Shown: one piece after another, positions 37,093-49,087 of the stretch
Numbering within the stretch: position 1 is the first letter of the stretch
Layout of the letters: every line of letters starts with the position of its first letter
Source: Allium sativum
Taxonomy: Eukaryota; Streptophyta; Magnoliopsida; Asparagales; Amaryllidaceae
Length of the DNA: 64,000 nucleotides
Direction of reading: 5' to 3'
Assembly (NCBI GenBank): GCA_030737875.1
Contig: CM060922.1
Coordinates: forward strand, 228,822,335-228,886,334
Notes under the pieces: generated by a model
Database searches by the model: none
Told to the model about the DNA's origin: nothing
Seen by the model: the letters and a program-made list of their open reading frames with translations, nothing else
Position numbers and translations under genes: made by a program

Positions 37093-38189
37093 TTTTCGTC
37101 CCCGAAAAGGAACAAAATCGAAAGTGGATTAATTAACCAACTCTACTTTCAATATGGCTTCCATTCTCCAACTTTTCAGTTTCTGAGAATTTTAAAATTC
37201 TTCAAAAGATTTGGCTAACACCCTAAATTTTCGAAAAATTTCGCCATAACCTCCTTTGTACGAGGAGGGGTTTGGAAATTTATTGGGTCGTATTAGATAC
37301 CTAATAAATCATAATAAGCATGCACATATTTATAGTGATATATTCCGGTGTCCACAGGGGAGTGTGTATAGATCATAACTCCAGAGAATAAATTCTCGTC
37401 ACCTTATAAATGGTTTTTTGTGCCTTGATGACCAGAGAGACGTGTTTATTGTCATCTCCAGACCCATGTGGGGTTTTTATTAATCTGGCAATTTACCGTT
37501 ATATTTTATATGGTCCATATCAGTCATCAGTTCAACCTGTAAAATATAGTCATCGCCATACAAGCCTCTCGCTCGTATGGTAAATCTTCAACCTCGTCAC
37601 ACAAGCTCCAAATGCTTATGTGGTATATGATGAAGTATGCCTATCTTCTAGATGTATGCCATGTAGTGTAGTTCAAAATTAATTGTTACTATCCTATGGC
37701 AACATTTATTATTACACACAGAACAACCAGCACTCCGCATCCAATGGTATTCACAAGAGTTGATATAATAATAAAATTGCGCACCTAACTCATTAAGGTT
37801 TACCTATTTTTCGGGCACGCAAGTAATTTCTTTACTCAACAGCTAATCCATTTACCTGTGCAAACATATATAGTGCACATGTATATAGTTCTATCTATTT
37901 TTAACTCAGTTCAATGTGTGATTTAATCGAATAAATTCTACCATTCATTCTCTTATTGATTAAATTAACTATCGTTCTAATAATTTAAATAATCAAATCC
38001 ACTATCACACAACACAAGCAACAATCAATTTGTTTTTAACTTTTCAAAATCATACTAATTATTTCATATACTCTTTTGAAAACATTCAGACTATATAATT
38101 AAAAAGTTTATATCAATGCAAAGAAAACAACAGCAAAGTAAAGAACAGAATGGAAATGCAAAATATGGTAAAGGTACCTTGCACCAAAG
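37093..38189 (-). other. Element C untranslated region between pol and 3' LTR
   Basis: About 1.1 kb downstream of the chromodomain stop. AT-rich, with no open frame or motif I recognise. Confidence 0.6.
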
Positions 38190-39077
38190 TCAATCAGAGA
38201 TATCCACCCTGCACTTAGGATAGGCTTTCTTAATGCTTTCCTCTGTTTCCCAAGTACAATCTTGCAGATCTCCACTCCATTGCACTTTCACTAAGTGAAA
38301 CTTTTTGTTCCTCATCTCTTTGGTTTCTTTGCCAATTATCTTTAGCGGCTCTCTTCTCACAGCCAATTCTGGAGTAATTTCTATATCCCATTGCGCTGCT
38401 TCTTCCACGATCAAGTCCGGATCATGCACATGCTTTCGAAGTTGAGATACGTGAAACACATCATGTACTCCAGGCAACCAATCAGGAAATTGAACCCTAT
38501 ATGCGAGAGTTTCAACCCGTTCAAGAATAGGAAACGGACCAATGAATTTGGGTGCCAATTTCCCCATCTTTCCGAACCGGATAACTCCTCTCATCGGAGA
38601 TACCTTCAAATATACATAGTCGCCAACAACAAATGATATATCTCTTCTTCTCTTATCTACATAGCTTTTCTGTCGGCTTTGGGCGGCTAGTAATCGTTTC
38701 TTAACGAAATCGACTTTATCTGCAGCATCGCGAATCATATCAGGCCCCAATACAAATCTGTTAACAGGTTCTACTCAACAAGCAGGGGATCGACGCGGTC
38801 TACCATACAATACTTCGAATGGAGACATTTTCAAGCTCGCTTGGTAGCTGTTGTTATATGAGAATTCGGCCAAATGTAAATGGTCTTCCCATGATCTGCC
38901 AAAATCAATAATACACGCCCGCAACAAATCTTCTAGAATTCGATTCACCCTCTCAGTTTGACCATCTGTTTGAGTATGATAAGCGGTGCTCAAGTTCAGT
39001 TTCGTTCCCAATTCTGCTTGGAATGCTTCCCAGAATTTACTAGCAAAAATCGGGTCACGATCACTAACCATGCTCAT
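38190..39077 (-). pseudogene. Element C integrase core end, C-terminal domain and chromodomain
   Basis: Read leftwards from 39077: the integrase core (SMVSDRDPIFASKFW, LSTAYHTQTDGQTERVN, FSYNNSYQASL, MSPFEVLYGRP), a TGA at about 38772 in place of a Trp codon, then MGPDMIRDAADKVD. The GKLAPKFIGPFPILERV block, VHDVFHVSQLRKHVHDPD, and a chromodomain (VKVQWSGDLQ, CTWETEESIKKAYP) finish at a stop at 38190. The chromodomain, which in this clade targets insertion to particular chromatin, and the GPFPILERV motif place C in Tekay/Del. It is the same domain set as element A's remnant, so the two are related but distinct families. The TGA inactivates it. Confidence 0.93.
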
Positions 39078-39116
39078 AGAAACTCCGTGCAGTCTAACTA
39101 TTTCCTTGAAATAAAT

Positions 39117-40007
39117 CTACGCCAGACTTTGAGCAGTTCTATTCGATTTGACAGGTATGAAATGGGTGGTCTTCGTGAAATGATCTACGATCGCCAAAAT
39201 ACTGTCATTTCCTTTCCTAGTCCTGGGCAAACCATATATGAAATCCATAGAAATCTGTTCCCACTTCCCACCTGGAATTTCCAAAGGTTGCAACAATCCA
39301 GCGAGCTTCTGCTGATCGCTTTTGACTTGTTGACAGGTGGAACACCGACTAACATATATAGAAGTATCTCTTTTCATTTCCTTCCACCAGAAAGTTCGCT
39401 TGAGGTCATTGTACATTTTACTAACCCCTGGGTGGATGCTCAGCTTGGACTTGTGGCTCTCGTCCATTACTTCTCTTTTGAGATCAAGTTTGTCGGGAAC
39501 ACAAATCCTACCTTTCAACCTCAGAACTCCTGCGCTATCCACTTGGAAACTGGAGACTTTGCCCTTTTGAATTCTTCTGATCATCTCCTTAATAAAACTA
39601 TCGTCTTTCTGAAGAATAGCTATTTTATCAATCAACGATGGTGTAATGATAATACTGGCGATGATCACATTCTTCCTGCTGAGCGCATCAGCTACAACAT
39701 TGGATTTTCCCGGAGTATATAAAATATCTAGATCATAAGCTGCGAGATATTCTAACCAACGCTGCTGCCTCTTATTCAGATCCTTCTGGGTGAATAAATA
39801 TTTCAATGATCGATGATCAGTGTATAATTCAAACTTCTCACCCAATAGATAATGCCTCCAGATTTTCATAGCAAACACGATAGCTAGCAATTCTAGATTG
39901 TGAGTTACATAATTCTTTTCATGTGGTTTTAGTTGACGACTAGCATAAGCGACCACATGGCCTCTTTGCATTAACACTGTGCCAAGGCCTTCTTTAGAAG
40001 CATCGGT
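39117..40007 (-). pseudogene. Element C RNase H and integrase N-terminal part
   Basis: Leftwards from 40007: RNase H starts at [16 protein letters not shown] (preceded by two TAG codons at 40008-40019), with [21 protein letters not shown] and [13 protein letters not shown]; the catalytic acidic residues are present in TDAS, ELLA and TDH. The integrase zinc-binding region follows, with [11 protein letters not shown] and [11 protein letters not shown], and the first core block [15 protein letters not shown] and [18 protein letters not shown] near 39118 ends the frame; the same frame resumes across it (HGVS) into 39077. Together with the adjacent pieces this is a single pol polyprotein broken by point mutations. 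Confidence 0.93.
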
Positions 40008-40016
40008 CTAGACTCT

Positions 40017-41545
40017 CTAATCCTGATTGCCGTCAATAATTGTGAGCACTGGAGCAGTCGTCAATTTTAACTTCATCTCCTGAAAAGCTGCCTCACATTC
40101 GGGAGTCCAGTTGAATCTCGAATGTTTCTTAGTAAGCTTTGTTAAGTGACTAGATATCTTCGAAAAATTCTTAACGAACTTCCGATAATAACTGGCCAAT
40201 CCGAGAAAACTTCTAACTTCTATGGGCATACGAGGCTGTTTCCAATTCTGAATAGCAGTGATTTTACTGGGATCCACTGAAATTCCTTGTTTTGACACGA
40301 CTTGGCCAAGAAATTTGACTTCTTCTTGCCAGAATATACATTTGGAAAAAAATTCTTTTAAAACGTTCCTTCTGAGAATTTCTAACACTTGTTCCAAATG
40401 TTTTTCATGTTCGCTTTCTGATTTAGAGAAGATCAGTATATCATCAATGAAAACCAGAACAAATTTATTAAATACTCCTCTGACTACTCGGTTCATTAGA
40501 TCGACGAAATAGGCTGGAGCGTTACATAAGCTGAACGACATTACTAAACACTCATAGAATAAGTCTGGACCTATGAATGCTGTCAAAGGAACACATCTTC
40601 GGCAATACGAAGCTGATGGAAACCTGTAGCTAGGTCCATTCGAGAAAATACTTGTGCACCATTTAATCGATCCAACAAATCATCAATCTGCGGCAATGGA
40701 TATTTGTTTTTCAGCGTCTGCTTATTCAAGTCACGATAATCCACACACAGTCTGAGAGTACCGTCTGACTTCGGGACAAATACCATTGCTGCTCCCCAAT
40801 TAGAGAAAGTAGGTCTGATCAGACCCTTCCATACTAGCTGTCGACTTTGATTATCTAACTCATCTTTCTCCTTCAAGGTCATCCTTCGAATAGCGTGAAC
40901 TATTGGCCTTGCATTTGGAACTAAAGCGATCTTGAAACAAATTTCTCTCTGCGGAGGTAAGCTAACAACTTCTTCGAACACATCCGCATAGTTCTTAGCA
41001 ACAGGAATGTTTTCAATGTCGACCGGAATATTCTCTAGGACGACAGGAACAGGTTCTATTTGAGTAGGAGAAACATCTAAAGCTGACCAAAAATCCTTTC
41101 TATCAGAATTCGGTCCTTCACATGGAATGGTTATATAATTGCCTGATTTAGCCTTTTCCCTTACGACTCTGTCGGCGCATTTGACCTCAGTTTCATATTT
41201 GGTTAACCAATCCAATCCTAATATAAGATCAAATTCTGTGAAATTCATGACGATCGCGATAGTGGGGAACCGATAACAGGAAAAAGAAACAGGCACCCCA
41301 CAAATCCAACTAAGATCAAGGGAACCCCCAACCGAATTGTGAACAGTCATGGGTTCTTTGAGCTTTCTCAAATTCAAATCTAGCTTCTTATCCGCATTCT
41401 TTGCAACAAAGCTTCGCGATACGCCTGTATCAAACAGTACTTTAACTGGGATGTTTTTGACAGTAAGCGTGCCTTCTAACACATCTGGTCTTGCCTGACT
41501 AGCCGTGGGTTCAGAAGTTTCTGCTACTTTATTTACCTGAACCAC
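40017..41545 (-). pseudogene. Element C protease and reverse transcriptase
   Basis: Leftwards from 41545: the aspartic protease with active site [12 protein letters not shown] at about 41430 and ILGLDWL at about 41220. The reverse transcriptase follows, with [29 protein letters not shown] and [16 protein letters not shown] frameshift near 40585 ends the first frame. The second (40586 to 40017) has [15 protein letters not shown], the FxDD form of the catalytic YxDD box, then [13 protein letters not shown] and the thumb ([21 protein letters not shown], in two parts WKQPRMP and [13 protein letters not shown]). It copies the element's RNA to DNA in the particle. The order protease-RT-RNase H-integrase is that of Ty3/gypsy. 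The frameshift makes it inactive. Confidence 0.94.
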
Positions 41546-42426
41546 TTCAGATTTCTGTGATAGTCGGCAATTTTTCGAAATGTGACCAACTTGGTGGCAC
41601 TCAAGGCATCCCCGACCCTATCGAGCCTTCTTACTGGACTTAGATCCATCCTGCTTTCGACTGCTCGAAGATTCACAGTTCCTCATCGAATGCCCTTGCT
41701 TATTAAACTTTAAACATACGACTACTTTAACCTTTCTCTGATCGACTCTAGGCTTCTTTCTGAACTCAGACTTCGTACTGGCCTCAGGCTGTGCACTTGT
41801 CTCTGGGCTATCAGTTTTGAATTTTCTTTTGCTGCTAGAACTGACTTCCTCTTCGTCTCGCAACATACCTTTACTATCAAGATCCTCATACTGGTAGGCC
41901 ATGTATATCATTTCAGAAAAAGGAAGCTTCACATGCCCCATTACTTTATTCTGGTATTTTCTTTGAAGACCATTAATAAACCTCAGATTCTTCATCTTTC
42001 GGTTTTGAATTAGATGAGGGGAAAAATGAGAAAGTTCATTGAATCTCTTATGATATTATGGGATATCCATATCTCCTTGTATCAAATAGTAGAATTCATC
42101 ACATAACCTCTCAGTTGCTTCTGGAGGAGTAAATTTTTCACTGAAAAGCCCTTTGAATCTATCCCACGTGATATCACCTTCTGGATTATCTTTAACAATT
42201 GAATCCCACCAAACAAAGCTTCGTCTTTGAGTGCCCAAGATGCCTGTAATCTTTTCTGGTCATCCCTCAGCTTTAAACCTTCAAAGATTTTCTCAGCAGA
42301 ACGAATCCAAGCTTGTGTTTTAGCAATAGATTCTTCGCCCAAGAATAGTGCTCCACCCAGATTTCTATATTTCATAAATAGAGCTTCTATATTTGGGTCT
42401 GCATTCTTTCTGTTTTTGGCACTCAT
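41546..42426 (-). pseudogene. Element C gag with two zinc knuckles, broken
   Basis: It starts at ATG 42426 (MSAKNRKNAD). The capsid region includes AWIRSAEKIFEGLKL; a frameshift near 42230 moves the reading to the frame with WWDSIVKDNPEGDITWDRF and FSEKFTPPEATERL. A TAA at 42056 and a TAG at 41618 interrupt it. After a Lys/Ser-rich linker there are two knuckles. The first, CLKFNKQGHSMRNC, has Phe in place of the second Cys. The second, [14 protein letters not shown], is intact but lies beyond the TAG. Pol follows in the same frame without a stop, so gag-pol was one frame originally. It is a nucleocapsid/capsid precursor, not functional now. Confidence 0.9.
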
Positions 42427-42660
42427 TTTCTAGTACTTCTGCAAATAGCATACAAAGCGTCAGGTCAACAGAAAATATATTATAAAACATGGAGACATAT
42501 ACTTGAATGTAAATGCATCTATCGAGGTGTATTTCATTCTGCTATAATCATACTAGGATATTACTGATCCTATCTGTAATGAGTTAATCGTCCTAGAACA
42601 CTACTGGTTTTACTTCTGACGAGTTCGTTAATATGTTATATTCCAGAACTAAGCTTAACC
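42427..42660 (-). other. Element C leader between primer-binding site and gag
   Basis: About 230 bp of untranslated leader. Its AATATCCTA/AGGATATTACTGATCC and GTAATGAGTT phrases resemble the equivalent region of E (27330-27380), supporting common ancestry of the two elements' replication signals. Confidence 0.6.
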
Positions 42661-42675
42661 AAAGCTCTGATACCA
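42661..42675 (-). other. Element C primer-binding site (initiator Met tRNA type)
   Basis: The minus strand reads TGGTATCAGAGCTTT, four bases inside the right LTR; a standard match to the initiator methionine tRNA 3' end. Confidence 0.93.
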
Positions 42676-42679
42676 CGTT

Positions 42680-45600
42680 TGTGACGACCCCAAACCCCGA
42701 TGAGACGGTGCAAGGGTAATCTTTGGAAGGCAACACATAAACAGATAACAGCAGAACAGAAATAATTAAATACACCAGATAATGTACAATAGAATACACT
42801 GGATAAATATAATCATCAGAGTTACACAGTATATAGGATCATACTTAGTACAAAATACAGTTCAGCTATACATAATATGTTTACAGCAGAAAAGAAAACG
42901 TAATATGTACAACAGGAGATGAATAGCATAAAAAGAGATAAATGATAGAATCCATCTCCAGCTCCAGCTATCCAGAAAGAGCCTGCTAAAACCTGAATAC
43001 AAGGCTGCCCGTGTAGAAAAAGGGGCACCCGAGTTTGCAAGTGAAACAAACTACAAGTCAGTCATGGGACTGGTATGAGAAATCTACTTAACACATCTTA
43101 TAATATGGCTAATCACAGGACCACGCCACTTTCGCGGAACAGGTTTACTCCATTGGATTGCCAGTGATTTAAAGTAAATAAATCTTTTAAACGTCACAAT
43201 GCTTTTTATAAAAATGAAGCCATTATAAGACTCAGTTCCCATCACACAATGCAACACAAAACGGAGGGTAGAGTTTTACCTTATAATGGCCAAATATGCT
43301 TGATAGGAGGAAAACAAATCATTTGAAATGTAAATTTTGTTGTTTAATTCTTAATCAGACTCCAACCGTAAACTAGTAAGAGAACGATTCCCTAAGTATT
43401 AACCCCGAAGGCCGAAACCAACATCAGACCAATACCCATGAAACCATCCGTCCTAGCTCGTTTCCAGTTAGTTTCTAATTTTAGATACAATCATAAATAT
43501 CAATCATAGACGGCATAAGTGCCCCATACCACTATGTCGCCATATATAGGTATACAATCAAAACCGCACGATGTCGTATTTGGAAATTGGATTTCCGTCA
43601 CGAAGCGAGGCCAGGGATCGTTCTCACCGTTTCGAGACAATCTAGCCTACCATGTCTCTGGACCCAGACTCAGGTGGGGCCTTGGAGCAACAGGGCCGGT
43701 CCACTCGATGTGGATTAAACTTAAACCCTGAACACTACGTTTCCCCGCCCTTTGGGGCGTAAATGAGCCAACAAATGACTCCATCGGCTTCACATAGTCA
43801 CCGACATATTTGAGGCGCCTCGCAACAGCAACAACCACACAGGTGAAAGTAGTATAAATGTCAGGGCTGGTAGGTCACTGACACCACCCTAGCTAGAAAG
43901 AAACGCATGTCCTCCCTGAAGTCCTCTCCCGTTTCTGGTCCATACCGGGGTGTGAGGCTCGCGAATTCGCGTTATACACAAAGCTATGCCACATAGGCGT
44001 TGCTTTGATCATCAACCACAAAGCTCTGCGTTTCAACAAAAGCTTTGATCAATGCATCTCAGCATGCCACACAGGCAATTCACGCCATGCAACTGACGTC
44101 TGTCAATCACACAGAATGAAATCCAATGATAGACACACAGTCCATTTACAAGTCCGTTCTGGGTCTGAATGAAACCGGAGGCACTCAATACCTCGCATTC
44201 CCGTACAATCAACATGTACGTCCGGGTGGCTACTACTTCAACCCCTTCTAGGTAGCTACTCCTATCATGAGCATCAGTAGCACCCCTCCATTCGACGTGA
44301 AGATTATCGGTCTTGCATCGCCTTCATATCTTCGACTTTCAATCGTCGATCAATTTTTTGAAATAAGAATTAACTCGGCCTTTTCAAATAATTCACGTAT
44401 ATTTAGAATTTCAAATCAATTCATTTCAATGGTTAAATTATTTGACATCACCAATTCTGTTCTTTAATATTGTTTTCACGCCAAACACATTCAACCATCA
44501 AATATCACATAAACTGAGCAAATTCAGTTTTTTCCATTCCATATCGTTTATAATATTTTATCACGATTTATCGCTATTTTTATTTGTTTAAAAATAGCCA
44601 ATTTATTCAAACGACGCTTCAGGCCAAAACGCGGCCATGGCGCTGTTTTTCTCCAGATTTGATTTACACATATTTGAAAATCTAACCGTTGGATCTTCAC
44701 AAATTTTATATCATTAGAAAGATCTTTTCAAAACGAATCCAATGGTTTTAGTTTCGGGAAAATCCGACGATCGGATCTCCCGCACTAATCGTTAGAAGTT
44801 ACGATTTCAAAATACGAACTGTAGCGTAGTTATTCGATTTAATTTAATTATATTTATATATATATAAATATAATCGATTATGGTGCTGTTTTTCTTCAGA
44901 TTTGAATTAAACGTTCCAGACAATCCAACCGTTCGATCTTCATAAAGTTGGTGCCGTTGGAAAGATATTTCCAAAGCGAACCCAACGGTTGTGGTTTCAG
45001 GATAATCCGATGGTCGGATCTCCCGCACTAATCGTTTGAAATCACGGTTTCAAAACACGAACTACAGCTTCGTTATTTGATTTATTTTAATTATATATAT
45101 ATAATCCTCTTCGATTTCAAAACCTTATCCATTTCATACATTTGATAAAAATGATGTTTATATCCAAAAAACATTTATTTCAACACTTCACTATTTTTAG
45201 CAATTCATGTATATAATAAAAATGTGATTTTTATTGTAAAAAGATTTATTTCAAAACACGACTATTTTATATAGTTCATATAGATGATAAAAATATGATT
45301 TTTATTATAAAACAATTTATTTAAAACATGAATAGCATTCAACACATGAATTTCTATTCAACGAATGAATTTCTATTCAACACATGAATGTTCTCTATAG
45401 TTCTTATATATAAAATAAAAATGTGATTTTTATTGTTAAAAAAATTTATTTAAAACACGAGTATCATTCAACACATGAATTTCTATTCAACGAATGAATG
45501 TTCTCTATAGTTCGTATATAAAATAAAATGTGATTTTTATTGTTAAAGCAATTTATTTAAAACACGAATACCATTCAACACATGAATTTTTATTCAACGA

Positions 45601-47698
45601 ATGAATTTCTATTCAACACATGAATTCGGTTTCAACAAATGAAAATAATTTCAACGAATGAAAATAATTCTAATACATGAATATTTCAGAAAATTTCGAC
45701 AGCATAACGGCAGGGTAGTTAAAACCGGGACCGTATCAATGTACGGCTCCTTGCTCTACCTTAAAACCTTGCGGTTTTTTACAATGGGGATTTCATGCAT
45801 CTAATTCGCACGCGGGCGAGCATGTTTTCATTCATTTCCACAATCTATTCTAATTTTGTTTTCTACCACAGATGGGTATTTTTCAACCATAGTCAATCAT
45901 TCTCAACCACAAACAATTCTTTCAACCATTCACATTATTCACCAGATTTCACATCAACCAAATAATCCAAACAATATCATAACCAATAAATATCGTCCAT
46001 GGTCTATGGACGAGGGGAGTATATATATACATATTCATATATAAATATATTTCAATTCACTTCAATTCATTTCAACGCACATATAATTTTTACAATGCAT
46101 ATATAACTTATACATCGAACATACAACTTATACTACGCTTATACATGAGGTGTACAACGCTTATATAACTCTTACATCGACTATATAATTAATACATCAT
46201 TGTTTTCCATATCTTTTATAAATTAGAAATCTCACATTGGGTTCCACTCCACCTAATATAGCAGAAGGCTCAGAAAAATATGCGGTCTCTTCTAGAATGT
46301 AGAAGACGTCCACACGAGTCCACTGTCTCTTGTTTCACTGGATTTCGACCACAAACGAAAAAGATATGATTTTTGTTGCGAAATCAAAAACCGTAGCGCT
46401 TTAAAGTGCTATAAACTATTTTAAATAAAATAGGCTATTACCTTTCTCATTTGTTCAAAACTAGGTCTTCGTTTTTCGGCAAATCCGTGGGGCTTGAGGA
46501 TGATCAGACTGCTGCACGTCGTAGAGCTTCGAATCAGCTTCCTGGCGAGGTGCACCTCCTCTGACTTGACAGCGGATCTGGGCTCTGGCAGAGGTCGAAA
46601 CACGGTAGCTTCTGGAGTTCGATTCTGGATGATGACGAGATGAGGGAGGGCGAGAGGGGTACGGATTTAAAGAGGGGGAGGAAATCTTCAAAAAACCCAA
46701 CTAGAGCCTGGTCTGAAGATGATCGGAGCGATCGGAAATTGATCGGGAAGTTGGGAGCTCTTTTCGCCATCGAGGGTTGAAGGGGTCGGGGAGAGAGAAA
46801 ATGGTTGTGGCTAATAGGTTTTTTTTATATTTATATATTTTTAAATTTCTAAAATACCCCTTATATCCTACGAACTCCAATCCAAACCCAACGACTGTCG
46901 TCCCTAGCTAAATACCCCCATTCCGAACACAATGGGATATGTTTCGAAGGCCCATTTGACTGTTTCAATCAGTTTTTCTTCAAATTAAAATATAAAACAT
47001 TCAATATTTGATTTGAACGTACATTTCAATTTGCCGGGGACACACAATGATTCTAAAAATTCCCGAAAAAAAAATCTAGCTTTGTTTTGAAGATACAGTC
47101 CCAACAAAACTAGTTTCGTCGAATTCTGAGACTATTTGAAAAATGGCCATTTTCTGGTCGATCCAATTTAACTGTAATCGACCAAAGAACATTTTTCTTC
47201 GCTACGCTCACATATTATATTCAAAAATTATGAAATTTGAAACCTAGCAATAATTTGACATCCCGGATCCAACAAAGGTGGTTTCGTCGAATTCTGAGGT
47301 CGTTTGCAAAATGTCTATTTTCAAGGGCTATATATTATCTATAGCGACCTTTCTGAAAATTCATTTGGCCATAACTTTTGATTCCCGCTATGAAACTTCG
47401 ATTGTTTAGATTCGTTAGAAAGATATCCACTGACAGATTTAAATATGTTTGGTTTCACTAAACTCCGTTTTATTTTACACCCGGTATAGTCAGTCAAAGT
47501 TTGAATTGAAATTTTGAAACTGCTACGCCATTTCAGGCCTTGTTTATAATTTGAAATAATTATATTTATTTTCCAACTTCGATTCAAACATACTTTTCAT
47601 CTTTATTATTTAAATTATTTATTTTAAATATTTAAAAAATTCACTCAGATAGCCCATTTAAAAATTTTAAACTGGTTCAGATTTTCCGGGTTGTTACA
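42680..47698 (-). repeat. Element C right (5') LTR, intact
   Basis: 5019 bp, TGTGACGACCCC to CCGGGTTGTTACA. It is the uninterrupted reference copy used to reconstruct the left LTR. It shows the 240-bp duplication, the ATTCAACACATGAA array and a GC-richer stretch (46470-46800) with a short minus-strand frame (46534-46770) likely lying in the transcribed leader. No gene is accepted. Confidence 0.94.
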
Positions 47699-47703
47699 CG
47701 TTT

Positions 47704-48883
47704 GGTATCTTTTCATTAAATATGTGGCCCCTGGGGAGGTCTTGGGTTATAGGTTTTCGATCCATTCTAGACCCTGCTTGATTGCTTTGGTTGTTCAAAA
47801 AGGTTCAAGAATGGATACCCCCTTACTGCTAGGATTTCTGACACCCACTTTCGGCTAGGATTTCTGATTGGTGCTGGTCCTTCCAGCGTGTTTAATCCTC
47901 CCCCATTTTTATGCTTCATCCACGGAGCGGACACAAATTTATCTCATTGAGCTTTAACTCAGAAGGGATAAAATTCATGTCCTTCACCTAAGAAGGTACC
48001 CCTTAAGATTGGCATTTTTTCCGTTTCAGGACATGTCGGTTTTTCCGACTTTGTGCCTTGCCCTATGAAACAGACACGGGTTCACCTCCTTGAAATCCTT
48101 CAAAGTTGGAGAACTCGCATTCTGCACCTAAGAAGGTGTTCCTTTAGTGGGCTCAGCATTTTTATCCGTGGGACATTTTCCATGGGACATATTGAGTTGC
48201 TTTCGCTCCAGCATTAACTCTTAGGAGGTAGATACCAATCCTTGCTTCCAAATTTAACTCCGACTTTTAAGGAATTTGTGTAGTGCGCCTGAGAAGGTGC
48301 CTCTTTAGGATCAGCAATTTTATCCGAGGGATAGATTTGGTAGTGTTCCTATTCTTTTTGATAAAGCCTAATGTCGGTTCCTTGCATGGGTGTTTACTAA
48401 GCATTCGGTGTATTCCATAATGCGAGGGGTGGCCTTTGAACTTGTTGCCAGTCTTAGAATGGCTTGTCTCTTTTGAAGTGACGTGTCCATTCATTCTGTT
48501 TGATCTTATTTCGCGACTCCTGAGCTACTTTTTTTAATGTGTGCTCTGGGATTTTCATTACAGTTTAGCTGTGCTCGTGGGATTGCCTTTTGCCATTCCA
48601 ACATTTCAAGAAATTGTTCTTCTTTTAGCATGGATCATTAATTGTGTTACTCAGATAAACACATAATTAATTTTTGATGCACGAAGCTTTTTCAAGTAAA
48701 TTGCTACTTAGTACGAACATAGTGGATCAACAAAGTAAGGTAAAACAATTTTAAAAACAAGATGAAACCAGGGGAGTGAAGCGAAGTAATGAAAGTTCTA
48801 GTTCGACGTCCCATTGTTGAGATATGAGAGACTAGTTCCCTTGATGAGTGTCTCCTTTTTGATTAGTTTAAGCCTTCTCCTCT
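47704..48883 (-). other. Element B untranslated region after gag, with spaced repeats
   Basis: About 1.2 kb between the inserted element C and the gag stop. Three diverged units start with CACCTAAGAAGGT, CACCTAAGAAGGTG and CGCCTGAGAAGGTG at 47986, 48125 and 48286. Each is followed by CC(C/T)(T/C)TTA and, about 20 bp on, GCATTTTT or GCAATTTT with TCCG. No pol motif occurs. The 75-codon frame at 48267-48494 is not recognised. Confidence 0.65.
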
Positions 48884-49087
48884 TTAAGGTATGTTGCCGC
48901 TCGTTTGCGTAGAGTTGGGGTAATAGTTACGATGTTGTACATATTGTTGCAAATTATTCTTTCGGATTATCCCCTCGATCACTGATTTCAGATGCCTACA
49001 TTCGTTGGTATCATGCCCTGTTTGTTTATGGAATTGACAGAACCTTCCTGACTTTATGGTGATATCTTTGACCTGTTTTTGTTTCAA
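48884..49087 (-). pseudogene. Element B gag zinc-knuckle part
   Basis: Minus-strand frame with CQFHKQTGHDTNEC (C-x2-H-x5-H-x4-C), then RHLKSVIEGIIRKNNLQQYV. It is the nucleocapsid part of B's gag, shifted in frame from the capsid part by a frameshift near 49087. The knuckle variant and the VIEGIIRKxxL tail match D's gag, which places both in the Tat lineage. No protease follows the stop at 48884. Confidence 0.8.

Larger units (their letters stand above)
9567..47698 (-). mobile_element. Element C: Tekay/Del chromovirus with about 5-kb LTRs, inserted in B
   Basis: The element is bounded by LTRs starting TGTGACGACCCC and ending GGTTGTTACA, with CGTTT duplicated on each side. The right LTR is 42680-47698 (5019 bp). 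The left LTR, after removal of insertions D and E with their duplications, adds up to about 5040 bp (9567-9735, 19091-20118, 33230-37074). The internal region, 37075-42679, is about 5.6 kb and codes gag and pol on the minus strand, both broken. The primer-binding site matches initiator Met tRNA. Ten mismatches in about 225 bp between LTRs (19091 and 42850 regions) suggest an age intermediate between B and E. Confidence 0.92.

Noticed and set aside
38958..39722. 254-codon plus-strand open frame
   Set aside because: It is the antisense shadow of C's RNase H/integrase, whose minus-strand frames carry clear domain motifs.
48267..48494. Possible pol fragment of B after gag
   Set aside because: No protease or RT motif; the frame is short and lies in a repeat-containing untranslated stretch.
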